Source: Saprospiraceae bacterium
Lineage (GTDB): Bacteria > Bacteroidota > Bacteroidia > Chitinophagales > Saprospiraceae
DNA length: 64,000 bases
Direction: 5' to 3'
NCBI GenBank assembly: GCA_029263015.1
Contig: JAJCYI010000182.1
Span: 1-64,000, forward strand
The notes under the pieces were generated by a model, which was given only the letters and a program-made list of their open reading frames with translations, searched no databases and was not told the DNA's origin. Shown here piece by piece: positions 36,301 through 44,904 of this stretch (its first letter is position 1; the number at the start of each line of letters is the position of its first letter). The translations under genes and the position numbers were made by a program.

Positions 36301-36594
36301 ACAATAGGCAACGAAGACCGCTTAATCAAATTGACCTTAAAAGGACTTTATGGGCCATTGGAAATACACGGAAAAAAATACCCAGGCCTGGTTCCAATGA
36401 CTCCTTTTGGGGGAATGCTCAACGATGAAGAAGTGGCCTCTGTGCTGACCTATGTGCGGAATTCTTTTGGAAACCAAGCCTCCGTTATTTCCCCAAACAA
36501 AGTGAAGGAAATTCGCACAGCCATTGAGGGGAAGACAGGTTTTTATACACCTGAAGAATTGTTAATCCAGCATCCTGATGACAGGGTGAATTGA
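33367..36594 (+). CDS. PVC-type heme-binding dehydrogenase with SGNH and cytochrome c domains
   Basis: A 1075-residue exported protein with a signal segment ending in a lipobox-like LIQC (about residue 44). Order of domains: SGNH/GDSL-like region (about 60-280; LIGNNLCSRMM, GYNES, and DGFQLTDAGYEKF); a beta-propeller dehydrogenase domain (about 390-730; LWVAVMPSYPHY, IPNPWGIAFDEWGQNFFAET, PVDMEFAPDGSLYLIDWHNVLIGH); a HEAT-like helical segment; and a C-terminal cytochrome c (GFCATCHQGDGKGL). This is the PVC-type heme-binding protein family. Probably a periplasmic oxidase of sugars or alcohols. The ATG at 33367 is preferred to a TTG at 33346. Confidence 0.85.
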   Translation: MDKNLPNLFWGQGKSPKNSSCFFINQLSFRILLAIISLSLIQCKNRPDAPLVQLEKEAHIVLIGNNLCSRMMNFGHFETEMQLRFPDSLLFIRNMCDGGNTPGFRPHSGRVSPWVFVGAEKFQTELANKSGSKGHLETPDEWLTHLEADIILAFFGYNESFEGEKGLENYKAELEAFIHHTLNQQYNGISPPQLVIVSPIAFQNLSDKFDLPDGISENANLALYTNAMKEVAAKSNVHFVDVFSLTKKWFESGEQLTADGFQLTDAGYEKFSKFIANKIFSGTATKAKQHHDLVHDAVLEKNWFWHNDFKIPNGVHVFGRRYDPFGPDNYPFEIAKIREMTKIRDQAIWLAAKGKKMDIAEADLKTSTLPPVETNYDPSKKNGDTKYLYGKEALDKLSAAPGYQVELFASEKEFPDLANPVQLSFDNKGRLWVAVMPSYPHYKPGDSRPNDKLLILEDLDGDGKADQQTIFADGLHLPIGFEFAPEGVYVSQGTNLVLLTDIDGDDKADKKEIILSGFDDHDTHHAISAFCADPSGAIYMGEGVFLHTNVETPYGTVRATNGGFYRYSPQRHHLERTAQLSIPNPWGIAFDEWGQNFFAETSGPAVRWMMPGSIKPLYGVSTHKSFDLIEEKHRVRPTSGLEFVSSRHFPDEVQGDLLINNTIGFLGMKQHAIKDDGTGYVSHHRLDLLKGTDPNFRPVDMEFAPDGSLYLIDWHNVLIGHMQHNARDPLRDHAHGRIYRISYPSRPLVTPAKVAGASVEQLLDNLKLPEYRTRYRSRRELRGHKTSEVLPALNTWVANLDKGDAQYEHRLLEALWVTWGLNQIDEKLISQLLGAKDFRARTAAARVLRYAGHQIKNQADLLMQAARDDHGRVRLEALVAASWLDKDIGLPIVMEAGKKPMDKWMVHAHETALAHLNGRKVGEKPAPKIETNLKGNDLVLFTKGKEIYHREGFCATCHQGDGKGLEASAYPPLTATPWTIGNEDRLIKLTLKGLYGPLEIHGKKYPGLVPMTPFGGMLNDEEVASVLTYVRNSFGNQASVISPNKVKEIRTAIEGKTGFYTPEELLIQHPDDRVN

Positions 36595-36696
36595 GAAATT
36601 GGAAATTGGAAATTGGAAATTAAGCAACCAACTGAACTGTCTATTGTTTCAAAATTTCAAATTTCTTTATTTCAAATTTCAGAATACGATTATTAC
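36595..36696. repeat. Tandem GAAATTG repeat with inverted partners
   Basis: GGAAATT is repeated several times directly after the dehydrogenase stop codon, followed by inverted CAAATTTC copies further on. The spacer can fold into several AT-rich hairpins between the first two genes of the cluster. No protein frame is used: the aldolase starts at the ATG at 36697. Confidence 0.5.
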
Positions 36697-38667
36697 ATGA
36701 AAAGTTTTTGGAACGAAAAAGAAGCAAAAAAAATTAAAAAGGACTTGTTGCAATTAAGGGTTTATACCTCCAGGTTATTAGGTAAAGAAGAAGACCTGGT
36801 ATTGCACGGAGGAGGAAACACTTCCGTAAAGATCAGAGAAAAAAATATTTTTGGTGAGGAAGAGGACATCCTTTATGTCAAAGGTAGCGGATGGGATTTG
36901 GCCACCATCGAGGCACCTGGTTTTGCACCCGTGAAATTATCAGCTCTTTGTAGATTGGCAGAACTGGACAACCTTTCCGATATGGAAATGGTCAAGTGCC
37001 AACGGATGGCAATGACCGATCCCGCTGCTCCCAACCCCTCGGTGGAAGCTATCTTGCATGCGATTATCCCCTATACTTTTGTAGATCACACGCATGCTGA
37101 TGCGGTGGTCGTAATGACCAATACGCCTGATGGTAAAAAAAGAATCAGGGAAGCATTTGGTGACAGGGTACTGATTGTGCCATACGTCATGCCGGGCTTT
37201 ATTTTAGCCAAAAAGATTTATGAAATGACGAAAGGAATGGATTGGGATTCCATCGACGGAATGATCCTGCTCAATCACGGTGTATTTACTTTCCATGATG
37301 ACCCCAAGGTCAGCTATGAAAACATGATTGCTATTGTTTCGAAAGCTGAAAAATATCTGACAAAAGAAGGAACAAAACCAATCCAACAAATAAAAAGTGC
37401 AAAGCCAGATGGGTTGAAAATGGCGCAATTAAGAAGAGGGGTTTCTGAGCTAATGAAAAAACCAGTTCTCTGTCGTTTGGATGATTCCGGTGCGTCGGCG
37501 GCCTTCAGTAAATTGTCCAATGTCAGGCGCATTGCTAACCGCGGGCCTCTGACCCCAGACCATATTATACGAACCAAACGGACGCCCGTCGTCTTATCTG
37601 AAAATTTTGAAAAAGACCTTTTGGCGTACTCAAATGCTTACCAACAATATTTTGAAAAATATAATACAGGAGAACAAGAACAATTGGACGCCGCTCCACG
37701 GTGGGCAATTTGGCCGGGACAGGGAACACTGTCGTTTGGGCCGACCGTAAAAGCAATTAGAATCATCGAAGATATTACCCGGCACACGAAAAAAGCGATT
37801 TATCAAGCCGAGCAATTGGGAGGGTGGAAAGCTTTGCCAAAGCCTGATTTATTTGAAATGGAATATTGGAGTTTGGAGCAGGCCAAGCTAAAAAAGGCGG
37901 GTAATTCAAAACCTATGCAAGGAAAAATTGCGCTGGTCACAGGAGCAGCAAGTGGCATTGGGAAAGCTTGCGTGGAACAATTGGTGGCAGAGGGAGCAGT
38001 GGTTGCCGCTTTGGATATCAATCCAAATATTACTCATTGTTTTGATAAAAAAGAAGTTTTGGGAATCAAATGTGATGTGACGAATTCCAAACAATTGAAA
38101 AATGCCATTGAACAAACCGTTGCCTTTTTTGGTGGACTGGACATGCTCGTTTCCAATGCCGGCATCTTTCCCAAAAGTGCCTCCATTGCTCAAATGGATG
38201 AAAAGTTATGGCAAAAAAGTATGGACATTAACGTGACCAGTCACCAGCAATTGATCCAATTAAGTCTGCCTTATTTGGAGCTTGGTTTTGATCCTGCAAT
38301 AGTAATTATTGGTTCCAAAAACGTACCTGCCCCAGGGCCGGGCGCTGCTGCTTATTCTGTCGCCAAAGCAGGTTTGACTCAGTTGGGTAGGGTTGCCGCA
38401 CTTGAATTGGGCGATAAAGGCATACGCGTAAATATGCTCCATCCCAATGCGGTTTTTGATACAGGTGTTTGGACCGATGAAGTCCTCGAAGCCAGGGCCA
38501 AAAATTATGGTTTAACAGTCGAAGAATATAAAACCAATAATATCCTGAAAACAGAAGTGACTTCTAAAGATGTGGCCGGACTGGCAATAGCCATGTTGGG
38601 CAATACATTTTCAAAAGTAACAGGGGCACAAATCCCAATTGACGGGGGAAACGACCGGGTTATTTAG
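36697..38667 (+). CDS. Bifunctional class II aldolase/short-chain dehydrogenase (RhaD-RhaE type)
   Basis: A 656-residue fusion. Residues 1-400 are a class II aldolase, with VLHGGGNTSVKI, the zinc ligands in VDHTHADAVVV and the LLNHGVFTFHDD histidine. Residues 410-656 are a classical short-chain dehydrogenase with cofactor loop ALVTGAASGIGKACVEQL, SNAGI and the catalytic YSVAKAG (Tyr-x3-Lys). Homologues convert rhamnulose-1-phosphate to dihydroxyacetone phosphate and lactaldehyde and then oxidise or reduce the aldehyde. No rhamnose kinase or isomerase gene lies nearby. The ATG at 36697 is chosen because the family begins with MKSFWNEKEA-like sequence. Confidence 0.85.
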   Translation: MKSFWNEKEAKKIKKDLLQLRVYTSRLLGKEEDLVLHGGGNTSVKIREKNIFGEEEDILYVKGSGWDLATIEAPGFAPVKLSALCRLAELDNLSDMEMVKCQRMAMTDPAAPNPSVEAILHAIIPYTFVDHTHADAVVVMTNTPDGKKRIREAFGDRVLIVPYVMPGFILAKKIYEMTKGMDWDSIDGMILLNHGVFTFHDDPKVSYENMIAIVSKAEKYLTKEGTKPIQQIKSAKPDGLKMAQLRRGVSELMKKPVLCRLDDSGASAAFSKLSNVRRIANRGPLTPDHIIRTKRTPVVLSENFEKDLLAYSNAYQQYFEKYNTGEQEQLDAAPRWAIWPGQGTLSFGPTVKAIRIIEDITRHTKKAIYQAEQLGGWKALPKPDLFEMEYWSLEQAKLKKAGNSKPMQGKIALVTGAASGIGKACVEQLVAEGAVVAALDINPNITHCFDKKEVLGIKCDVTNSKQLKNAIEQTVAFFGGLDMLVSNAGIFPKSASIAQMDEKLWQKSMDINVTSHQQLIQLSLPYLELGFDPAIVIIGSKNVPAPGPGAAAYSVAKAGLTQLGRVAALELGDKGIRVNMLHPNAVFDTGVWTDEVLEARAKNYGLTVEEYKTNNILKTEVTSKDVAGLAIAMLGNTFSKVTGAQIPIDGGNDRVI

Positions 38668-38684
38668 GGGAAGGATTCAGGATA

Positions 38685-38788
38685 GAGGAGTCAGGTATGG
38701 AGAGCTACATGGCCTCAGAAAGAACAAGCGAGTTTTTTTGAAAATAAAGTGATGCTCTTCTTATAATTTATCTGACTCCTGACTCCTC
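38685..38788. repeat. Spaced inverted repeat between genes
   Basis: GAGGAGTCAGG (38685-38695) and CCTGACTCCTC (38778-38788) are perfect complements separated by 82 bases. Further imperfect pairs surround them. The spacer between the aldolase and the TIM-barrel gene may fold or terminate partially. No T run follows. Confidence 0.5.
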
Positions 38789-38826
38789 CCTCCTGACCCC
38801 TCAAGAACTCAAAAATCACACAAACA

Positions 38827-39690
38827 ATGATAGTAAAACATACTTCCCGAACAGCCATCATGGACAAATTGAGAAAGAAAGTGCAAGAAAAAACCCCCAT
38901 TCTTATTGCCAGTGCTGGAAGCGGATTAGTAGCTAGTTTACTCGAAAAAGCAGGTGCAGACTGCGTAAATACTTTCTCCGGCGCACGCTTGAGAGCCAAT
39001 GGAATGGGCACCATGTCCATGATGTGGCCTATTTTGGATTCGAACAAACAAACCTTGGATTATACGCGTGAAGATATTATGCCGGCCATTAAAGGTGATT
39101 CTTTTATTTGTGCTTGCCTGAATGCCAACGACCCGTTGAAAGATATGCGAATGGTGTTGAATGATTGTAAGGCGATGGGCGTCTATGCTGTTTCCAATAT
39201 CGGCCCCTCAATAAGTTATGTAGATAAAGACAGCGAGATATACAGGGTATTGACCAAAAGTGGAATTACCCTCGACAACGAAATTGACATGCTCAAACTG
39301 GCCAAAGAAATGGACATGGTATCCATTGGTCTGGCCTTTGATTTAGAGGATAGCATTCGAATAATGGAAGGCGCTCAACCTGATGTTTTTTGTTTTCATG
39401 CAGGAACGACTAAAGGGGGGTTGAAAGGATATGACTCTGGTGAAACATTGGCGGAAACGGTTAAAAGGACGGAAGAAGCGTACAAAAAATTACGGGAAAT
39501 AAAATCCGATGTCATTTTGATTGCCCACGGCGCAGGGTTGGTTACCCCCGAAGATGGACAGTACATACTCAACCATACTTCTTGTAATGGCATCTGGACA
39601 GGTTCTTCTACTGAACGGATTCCAATTGAAAAAGCGGTTTATGGAGTGGCAAAGGAATTTGCAGATTTGAGGTTTAAACAGAAGACCTGA
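38827..39690 (+). CDS. TIM-barrel signal transduction/PEP-hydrolase-like protein
   Basis: A 287-residue protein of the phosphoenolpyruvate hydrolase-like TIM-barrel family. Conserved stretches include LIASAGSGLVASLLEKAGAD, the GARLRANGMGTMSMMWPILD loop, FIC-ACLNANDPLKDM and the C-terminal LIAHGAGLVTPEDGQYIL with TSCNGIWTGSSTERIPIE. The family is poorly characterised; in plants the same domain is fused to a Tm-1-like domain. It lies directly upstream of a Tm-1-like gene. A second ATG at 38860 gives a shorter product; the first is preferred because upstream residues align with family N-termini. The stop codon is inside an inverted repeat. Confidence 0.75.
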   Translation: MIVKHTSRTAIMDKLRKKVQEKTPILIASAGSGLVASLLEKAGADCVNTFSGARLRANGMGTMSMMWPILDSNKQTLDYTREDIMPAIKGDSFICACLNANDPLKDMRMVLNDCKAMGVYAVSNIGPSISYVDKDSEIYRVLTKSGITLDNEIDMLKLAKEMDMVSIGLAFDLEDSIRIMEGAQPDVFCFHAGTTKGGLKGYDSGETLAETVKRTEEAYKKLREIKSDVILIAHGAGLVTPEDGQYILNHTSCNGIWTGSSTERIPIEKAVYGVAKEFADLRFKQKT

Positions 39691-39715
39691 CAGGTTTTGG
39701 AAACCTGTCAGGTCT
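39683..39715. repeat. Palindrome AGACCTGACAGGTTT spanning a stop codon
   Basis: Arms 39683-39697 and 39701-39715 are perfect 15-base complements with a three-base loop. The TGA stop codon of the upstream gene (39688-39690) lies in the left arm. Palindromes with this CCTGACAGG wording recur in Bacteroidota genomes and suggest a small mobile or terminator-like element. Confidence 0.6.
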
Positions 39716-39779
39716 GGCTGCAAAGGCATCGGTCAAAATGTTCCACTGCCGTATTCAACAATTTGAAAAACAATACACC

Positions 39780-41000
39780 ATGTCAAAAACCATCGCTTTG
39801 CTTATCACGCTAGATACCAAAGACCAAGAAGCAGGTTTTTTGAAAGCGCAAATAGAATCAAAGGGGCACAAGGCTTTGTTGATGGACATCGGGGTTATTG
39901 GTGAACCTGGCATTGGAGCGACGATAAGCAGGGACGCCGTCATTTCCGCAGGAGGAGGATTATTGTCAGAATTGTTGAAAAATCCTACCAGGGAAAAATC
40001 CAATCCCTTTGTAGTTAAGGGCTGCATCGATATTTTACAGAAATCGATTTTGGCCGATGAAGTTCACGCCGTTATAGGTTTGGGAGGAACGCAGGGCACT
40101 TCTACCTGCTGTGAGGTCATGGGCGCATTGCCGTATGGCTTTCCCAAAATCATGGTTTCCACGGTTGCTTCTGGCGACACTTCTGGGTTCGTGGGCATCA
40201 AGGACATCACCATGATGTTTTCGGTAAGTGACATATTAAGGTTGAACCCATTTACCCGAAAAATATTAACAAATGCCGCCGCCGCCGCATGTGGAATGGC
40301 AGAAGATGAAACGAAGTTTGTGATGGAGAAGGGGGAGAAACCATTGATCGGCATGTCCAACTTGGGGGTTTTGACACAAGGTACTATAGAGGCTGTTAAA
40401 TATTTTGAATCAAAAGGGTATGAAGTCATTGTTTTTCATGCAGTCGGATCTGGAGGCCGGGCGATGGAGCAAATGATGAAAGAAGGCATCATCGGGGCCG
40501 TATTTGACTATGCAATGGGAGAAATAGCCGATGACGTTTGGTCTGTCCTGCGCGCCGGTGGACCGGAGCGCTTAACGGTAGCAGGCAAACTTGGCTTACC
40601 TCAGGTACTGTGCCCTGGCGGAGCAGAACATTTGGGAATATTGGTGCCTCCAAATGAAGTGCCCGCAGCATATAAAAATCATAAATACGTATTCCACAGT
40701 CCCGTCGTATTTGTGCCCCGCTTGAATGTGAAAGAAATCCAGAAAGTGGCAGACGATATTTGTCAACGGTTGCAACACACCAAAAGCAAAGCTTATTTTA
40801 TGATACCAAAAGGAGGCATAGGTCGGTATTCCAAAATAGGCGGCGTGTTGGAGGACCATGAATCAGATACTGCTTTTTTCGACCGCCTGAAAGCGAATAT
40901 GCCGTCGAATATTGAAGTGATAGAAAGGGAGCTGTATGTGGAAGATCCTGCTTTTGTCAGAGAAGCTGCTGATTTATTGATTGCTTTAATTGAGTCGTAA
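39780..41000 (+). CDS. Tm-1-like ATP-binding protein (UPF0261)
   Basis: A 406-residue protein of the UPF0261/Tm-1 family. It begins with a nucleotide-binding segment (ALLITLDTKDQEAGFLKAQI) and carries VHAVIGLGGTQGTSTCCEVMGALPYGFPKIMVSTVASGDTSGFVG and the second-half GMSNLGVLTQGTIEAVKYFES. The plant Tm-1 protein, which blocks tomato mosaic virus replication, fuses this domain to the TIM-barrel domain encoded by the preceding gene. Here the two domains are separate neighbouring genes, so they probably act in one process. The biochemical reaction is unknown. Confidence 0.8.
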   Translation: MSKTIALLITLDTKDQEAGFLKAQIESKGHKALLMDIGVIGEPGIGATISRDAVISAGGGLLSELLKNPTREKSNPFVVKGCIDILQKSILADEVHAVIGLGGTQGTSTCCEVMGALPYGFPKIMVSTVASGDTSGFVGIKDITMMFSVSDILRLNPFTRKILTNAAAAACGMAEDETKFVMEKGEKPLIGMSNLGVLTQGTIEAVKYFESKGYEVIVFHAVGSGGRAMEQMMKEGIIGAVFDYAMGEIADDVWSVLRAGGPERLTVAGKLGLPQVLCPGGAEHLGILVPPNEVPAAYKNHKYVFHSPVVFVPRLNVKEIQKVADDICQRLQHTKSKAYFMIPKGGIGRYSKIGGVLEDHESDTAFFDRLKANMPSNIEVIERELYVEDPAFVREAADLLIALIES

Positions 41001-41107
41001 ACTATTTTTAAGGGCCAAAAGGAATCATAAGGAACACTCTCTTTTGTGCCTTTGGTGGTTCAAAAAAAAATCGAATGTTCCATCATTTCGAAAATCAACT
41101 TTTAACA

Positions 41108-42247
41108 ATGTTTCAAAATTATTCTTTCCCTATCATACTTATATTTTGTGCTTTATTGAGTTGTCAAACCAAGCCATCCAATGAAAAACCAGCAGAGGAG
41201 TCAACAGAAACTTCAACAGTTGAGTGGGTAACTTATAAAGGAAACAGTGATTTATATAAAGGTAAAAAAATAGTTTTGGTGAGCGGTGACGAAGAGTACC
41301 GCTCTGAAGAGGCGCTGCCTCAACTGGCGAAAATACTTGCCACACATCATGGTTTTGATTGCACTGTTTTATTTTCCCAAGACCCTGAACACCCTGGGAT
41401 CGTTGATCCAAATTATACTAAAAATATCCCCGGTCTTGCTGCTTTGCAAGATGCCGACCTTCTGTTTTTGTTCACGCGTTTCAGGGAGTTGCCAGATGGA
41501 CAAATGCAATATTTTCAGAATTATTTGCTCCAGGGCAAACCCATCATTGGGATAAGGACGGCTACCCATGCATTCCATTTTAAGGACAGCTTGAGCAACT
41601 GGTCGCATTGGGGCAATTATTACAAGCAAGAAGGTTCAGGTTGGGAAGGTGGTTTTGGCCGAAAAATCCTTGGCGTCAATTGGCATACCCATCATGGGCA
41701 TCATAAACACCAAAGTACGAGGGGTGTATTAGCTCTAGGGGCAGCATCCCACCCCGCCACAAAAAGCATTGAAGATGCAGCCATTTGGGGGGCCACGGAC
41801 GTGTACGGTCTGCCCTTGCCGTTATCCAAAAATATCACTCCCCTCGTCTTAGGACAGGTAACCAACCGAGCAGGGGATTTTGATGAAACCAATCTTTTTT
41901 TTGGAATGAAACCCAGCGACCAAGAAGCTGCGGCTAGTAATCCTGCAAGCAAAAAGGATTATAATCCAAATGACCCTATGATGCCCATTGTCTGGTCGAA
42001 ACCTTATCAATTGTCAGGTGGGAAATCGGGAATGGCCATCACCTCCACCATCGGATCGTCAACAGATATTTTAAATAAAGAACTCCGACGGCTTTTTGTT
42101 AATGCCACTTATTTTTTATTGGAAATGCCTGTGCCAGATAATGCGGAGGTAAATATAGTCGGCACATATAACCCGACACAATTTAGTTTTCAGGATGATG
42201 AATATTGGGATAAAAAGAAAATTAAAGTATCAGATTCTCTGGATTAA
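41108..42247 (+). CDS. ThuA-domain lipoprotein
   Basis: A 379-residue exported protein. The signal ends in a clear lipobox (LLSC, cysteine about residue 20 from the ATG at 41108). The ThuA domain covers the rest, with IVLVSGDEEYRSEEALPQLAKIL, FLFTRFRELPDGQMQYFQ and a histidine-rich HTHHGHHKHQ region that probably binds metal. ThuA proteins act in trehalose or glycoside metabolism, often alongside PVC-type dehydrogenases such as the first gene of this cluster. The ATG at 41108 is preferred because the signal starts there. Confidence 0.85.
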   Translation: MFQNYSFPIILIFCALLSCQTKPSNEKPAEESTETSTVEWVTYKGNSDLYKGKKIVLVSGDEEYRSEEALPQLAKILATHHGFDCTVLFSQDPEHPGIVDPNYTKNIPGLAALQDADLLFLFTRFRELPDGQMQYFQNYLLQGKPIIGIRTATHAFHFKDSLSNWSHWGNYYKQEGSGWEGGFGRKILGVNWHTHHGHHKHQSTRGVLALGAASHPATKSIEDAAIWGATDVYGLPLPLSKNITPLVLGQVTNRAGDFDETNLFFGMKPSDQEAAASNPASKKDYNPNDPMMPIVWSKPYQLSGGKSGMAITSTIGSSTDILNKELRRLFVNATYFLLEMPVPDNAEVNIVGTYNPTQFSFQDDEYWDKKKIKVSDSLD

Positions 42248-42274
42248 TAAAAATTAAATAGGGCAAACACATTC

Positions 42275-44719
42275 TTAGTTTTGTTTTACCATTTGCGCCA
42301 CTTTGCTAGTTTTATTGTCAATTTCAAAAACCAAAAAATACAACCCCACCGCCCAATCAGGGTGGATGGTAATATGGCCAACAGGATTGGCCAGGATGCG
42401 TTTTTCGACTTCTATTCCCAGCGCATCAAAAATGTGGAGTTCTGCCGAGTTGAATGCGGTATTGATTTTATATTCAACTTGAAACTGGCCCGAAAAAGGG
42501 TTTGGGAAAATATTCCATTTCACCAGATCGTCATCGTACACCAGGTCGCCGTCCTCAACCCCTTCCGTTATTTTGAAATTATCGAAAGCTGCTTCCAGAA
42601 AGTTAGGGCTTTCCTGCGAGTCGGATGTTTGTACGATGAGTCGCATTTGGTCGGTTATTTCAATCAAGCTTCGCAGGTCAATTTTTTTGGACTGCTGCCA
42701 CCAGTGCGTTTCGGTAATGGTTTCAACGAGGACTTTTTCCTTTCCATTATCAATATAAATATTCAGGGAATCATCAGCTGGAATGATGTCATAAACATAA
42801 ACGGAATCCTCGTTGAAGTAATAATTCCATTTGTCCCCATTTACAAACCAGGTTGAATAGGAAAGCTCAGGGCGGACGTAATTCTTGAGGACAGGAATCT
42901 CAGGAGAGGCAAACCAAGTGTTGCCATCCCTAACTTCATTTCGAAAAGCAAATGAACCAAAATCAGTTTCATATATAATCGCATCAATCCCTGTTGCGAA
43001 ACAAAAGTTGCCGGCATCACTTTTATCGTCGGAACTTGGAGACGTTGGATAGCAAAGCGTGGATGTAATATCATTGGGTTCGCCCCTTCCCCATTCGCCG
43101 CTTTTTACATCGCCATATACCTGCCATCCAAAATCAAAAATGAAGTTGTCCTCAAAGCCTTTTTCCAGTTCTATAATCATTTCATTTCCACCAATAAATT
43201 CTCCGGGGCGACTAAAGTCAGAACGCCATCCCCATTTCCCGGCATGGACAGTAAAGTCACCTTGGAACTGGATTGATAGGTCAACCACACCTTCTTCATT
43301 TGTTGTGAAATAATAATTTGAATCGGCCTGTTCGACCATTACGAAGGCATCCTTCATCGGTGTTTTAGTTGCTTTGTCAATCACTTTCACCTTGGTGGGG
43401 TAGCTGAGAGGCCACAGTTGAAAATGCATTTCCGTTACCGCTGCCCTCGAAAGGTTTACCGATATTATTTCATCAAAATAACCTTCTTTTTTCACCTCGA
43501 CTTGAAAAGTGCCCGGAGATAGTTGCCCGGTCTTGAATTGCCCCAGAAGGTCAGAACTCCCCTCGTTGATGTCGTCCGACAGTATTTTTATGGATGCACC
43601 AAAAATGGGCAAGCCCGTTGTTTCGTCTGTTACATCACCTTCCAAGTAACAGGCCCTTTCGTAAGTGGGCCGGAGTAAATAAAGCCCATTTTCATTATCA
43701 GAAACGATAATCAAACCAGATGGCAAAAAAGGATAAACACCGAATGCTCCATTATACCCCTCACAATTTTCGCTGGTATCGTATTCCCCTACCAATACTA
43801 AGTTATCTGGCTTGTTTGCATCGAGGATAATGATGCCATCAACATAATGGCTTACAACCAAAAAGCCGTTTATTTCATAAATATTGTGAGGAATGGATTC
43901 AATCCCTTCCCTTCTCGGCATAGCGAAGGCGTCCAATAATTTTATGTCGTCTATGTCCGAAATGTCGAAAGAAGAAACAGGTGAATACGGTTTTTCATCA
44001 GCGGCAAACAGCGTTGTTCCATCATCGGTTGCCCAAACACTGTGCGCGTAGCCACCAGGAATTTCAAATGAGCCTAGAAAAACCGGGGCATTCTTATTTG
44101 ACACATCCACCACGTTACCTGTCAGCCAACTACCATGAACGGCGTACATGATATTGTTTTCAGCATATACATCATGTGCCCCTCCTGTGCCAGCCCCACC
44201 AATAAATACTGGAGACCAAGGGTCGAGGTTAAAATCCAGTATGGCCACGTCGTTTGAAAGACTATTGTAGGCAAGATATCCGAAACCATTTTCATCAATC
44301 CAGATGTTATGGGCCCAGAGGAACTCATTACCTGACCCGTTCTGGTTTTTCCAAAAACCAAAATCAACGGAATCGGGCAAGCCGGACAGATCAATTGTCA
44401 TCATCCCGTAATTGGAAGAGGAAAGTGCATAGGCAAAATTATTCCACGTTTTCACATCCATCCACCTTATCAGTTCATTGCTGCCTGCCGATATGGTGTG
44501 TACGGGCACTTCCGGAATGCTAATGTCCACTATATGCACACCTTCGTACCCGCAGACCAGTGCGTACTCCCTTCCGTCGGGGGCAGCATAGCCCCAGAGG
44601 TCGGTTATTTCAATATTTTCAAATTCAAAATGAGAAACAAGTTGGAGGTTAGTTTGTCCAAACATTAAAGTGCCAGATAGACAAACCATCAGCATGGTTG
44701 CAGGAATAGTCATTTTCAT
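42275..44719 (-). CDS. Secreted choice-of-anchor-B protein with T9SS sorting signal
   Basis: An 814-residue secreted protein. After a signal peptide it has LVIVD-type beta-propeller repeats (LWGYAAPDGREYALVCGYEGVHIVDIS, then ALSSSNYGMMTIDLSGL), then a carboxypeptidase-regulatory-like domain (EGDVTDETTGLPIFGASIKIL), a beta-rich region, and a T9SS type A sorting domain at the C-terminus (IFPNPFSGQF, about residues 735-814). It is exported across the outer membrane and attached to the surface or released. The first of three T9SS cargo genes in a minus-strand run. Confidence 0.82.
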   Translation of the reverse strand: MKMTIPATMLMVCLSGTLMFGQTNLQLVSHFEFENIEITDLWGYAAPDGREYALVCGYEGVHIVDISIPEVPVHTISAGSNELIRWMDVKTWNNFAYALSSSNYGMMTIDLSGLPDSVDFGFWKNQNGSGNEFLWAHNIWIDENGFGYLAYNSLSNDVAILDFNLDPWSPVFIGGAGTGGAHDVYAENNIMYAVHGSWLTGNVVDVSNKNAPVFLGSFEIPGGYAHSVWATDDGTTLFAADEKPYSPVSSFDISDIDDIKLLDAFAMPRREGIESIPHNIYEINGFLVVSHYVDGIIILDANKPDNLVLVGEYDTSENCEGYNGAFGVYPFLPSGLIIVSDNENGLYLLRPTYERACYLEGDVTDETTGLPIFGASIKILSDDINEGSSDLLGQFKTGQLSPGTFQVEVKKEGYFDEIISVNLSRAAVTEMHFQLWPLSYPTKVKVIDKATKTPMKDAFVMVEQADSNYYFTTNEEGVVDLSIQFQGDFTVHAGKWGWRSDFSRPGEFIGGNEMIIELEKGFEDNFIFDFGWQVYGDVKSGEWGRGEPNDITSTLCYPTSPSSDDKSDAGNFCFATGIDAIIYETDFGSFAFRNEVRDGNTWFASPEIPVLKNYVRPELSYSTWFVNGDKWNYYFNEDSVYVYDIIPADDSLNIYIDNGKEKVLVETITETHWWQQSKKIDLRSLIEITDQMRLIVQTSDSQESPNFLEAAFDNFKITEGVEDGDLVYDDDLVKWNIFPNPFSGQFQVEYKINTAFNSAELHIFDALGIEVEKRILANPVGHITIHPDWAVGLYFLVFEIDNKTSKVAQMVKQN

Positions 44720-44760
44720 AAGCTATATATTTCGATCAAATTTACCATTTCATCCCCAAC

Positions 44761-44797
44761 AAAAAAAACTGCCCCACAAGCACAACTTGCGGGGCAG
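44761..44797 (-). terminator. Intrinsic terminator of the CBM-repeat gene
   Basis: Arms 44769-44780 (CTGCCCCACAAG) and 44786-44797 pair with one mismatch and end in an A run at 44761-44768, which is T8 on the minus strand. It lies downstream of the 913-residue T9SS gene and upstream of the next minus-strand gene. Confidence 0.75.
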
Positions 44798-44904
44798 CGT
44801 ATCATAATCTTGAATTGTAATCAATGTTACAATTTTCACCCAGGAATGCGAAAAAGATAAAGTGTACAAATTGGTTACTTTATTCTTTCCGCATTTCCAA
44901 GATA

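Noticed and set aside
38827-41000. Tm-1-like genes as an antiviral system of the bacterium.
   Set aside because: The only antiviral evidence is from a plant protein; the surrounding enzymes point to metabolism.
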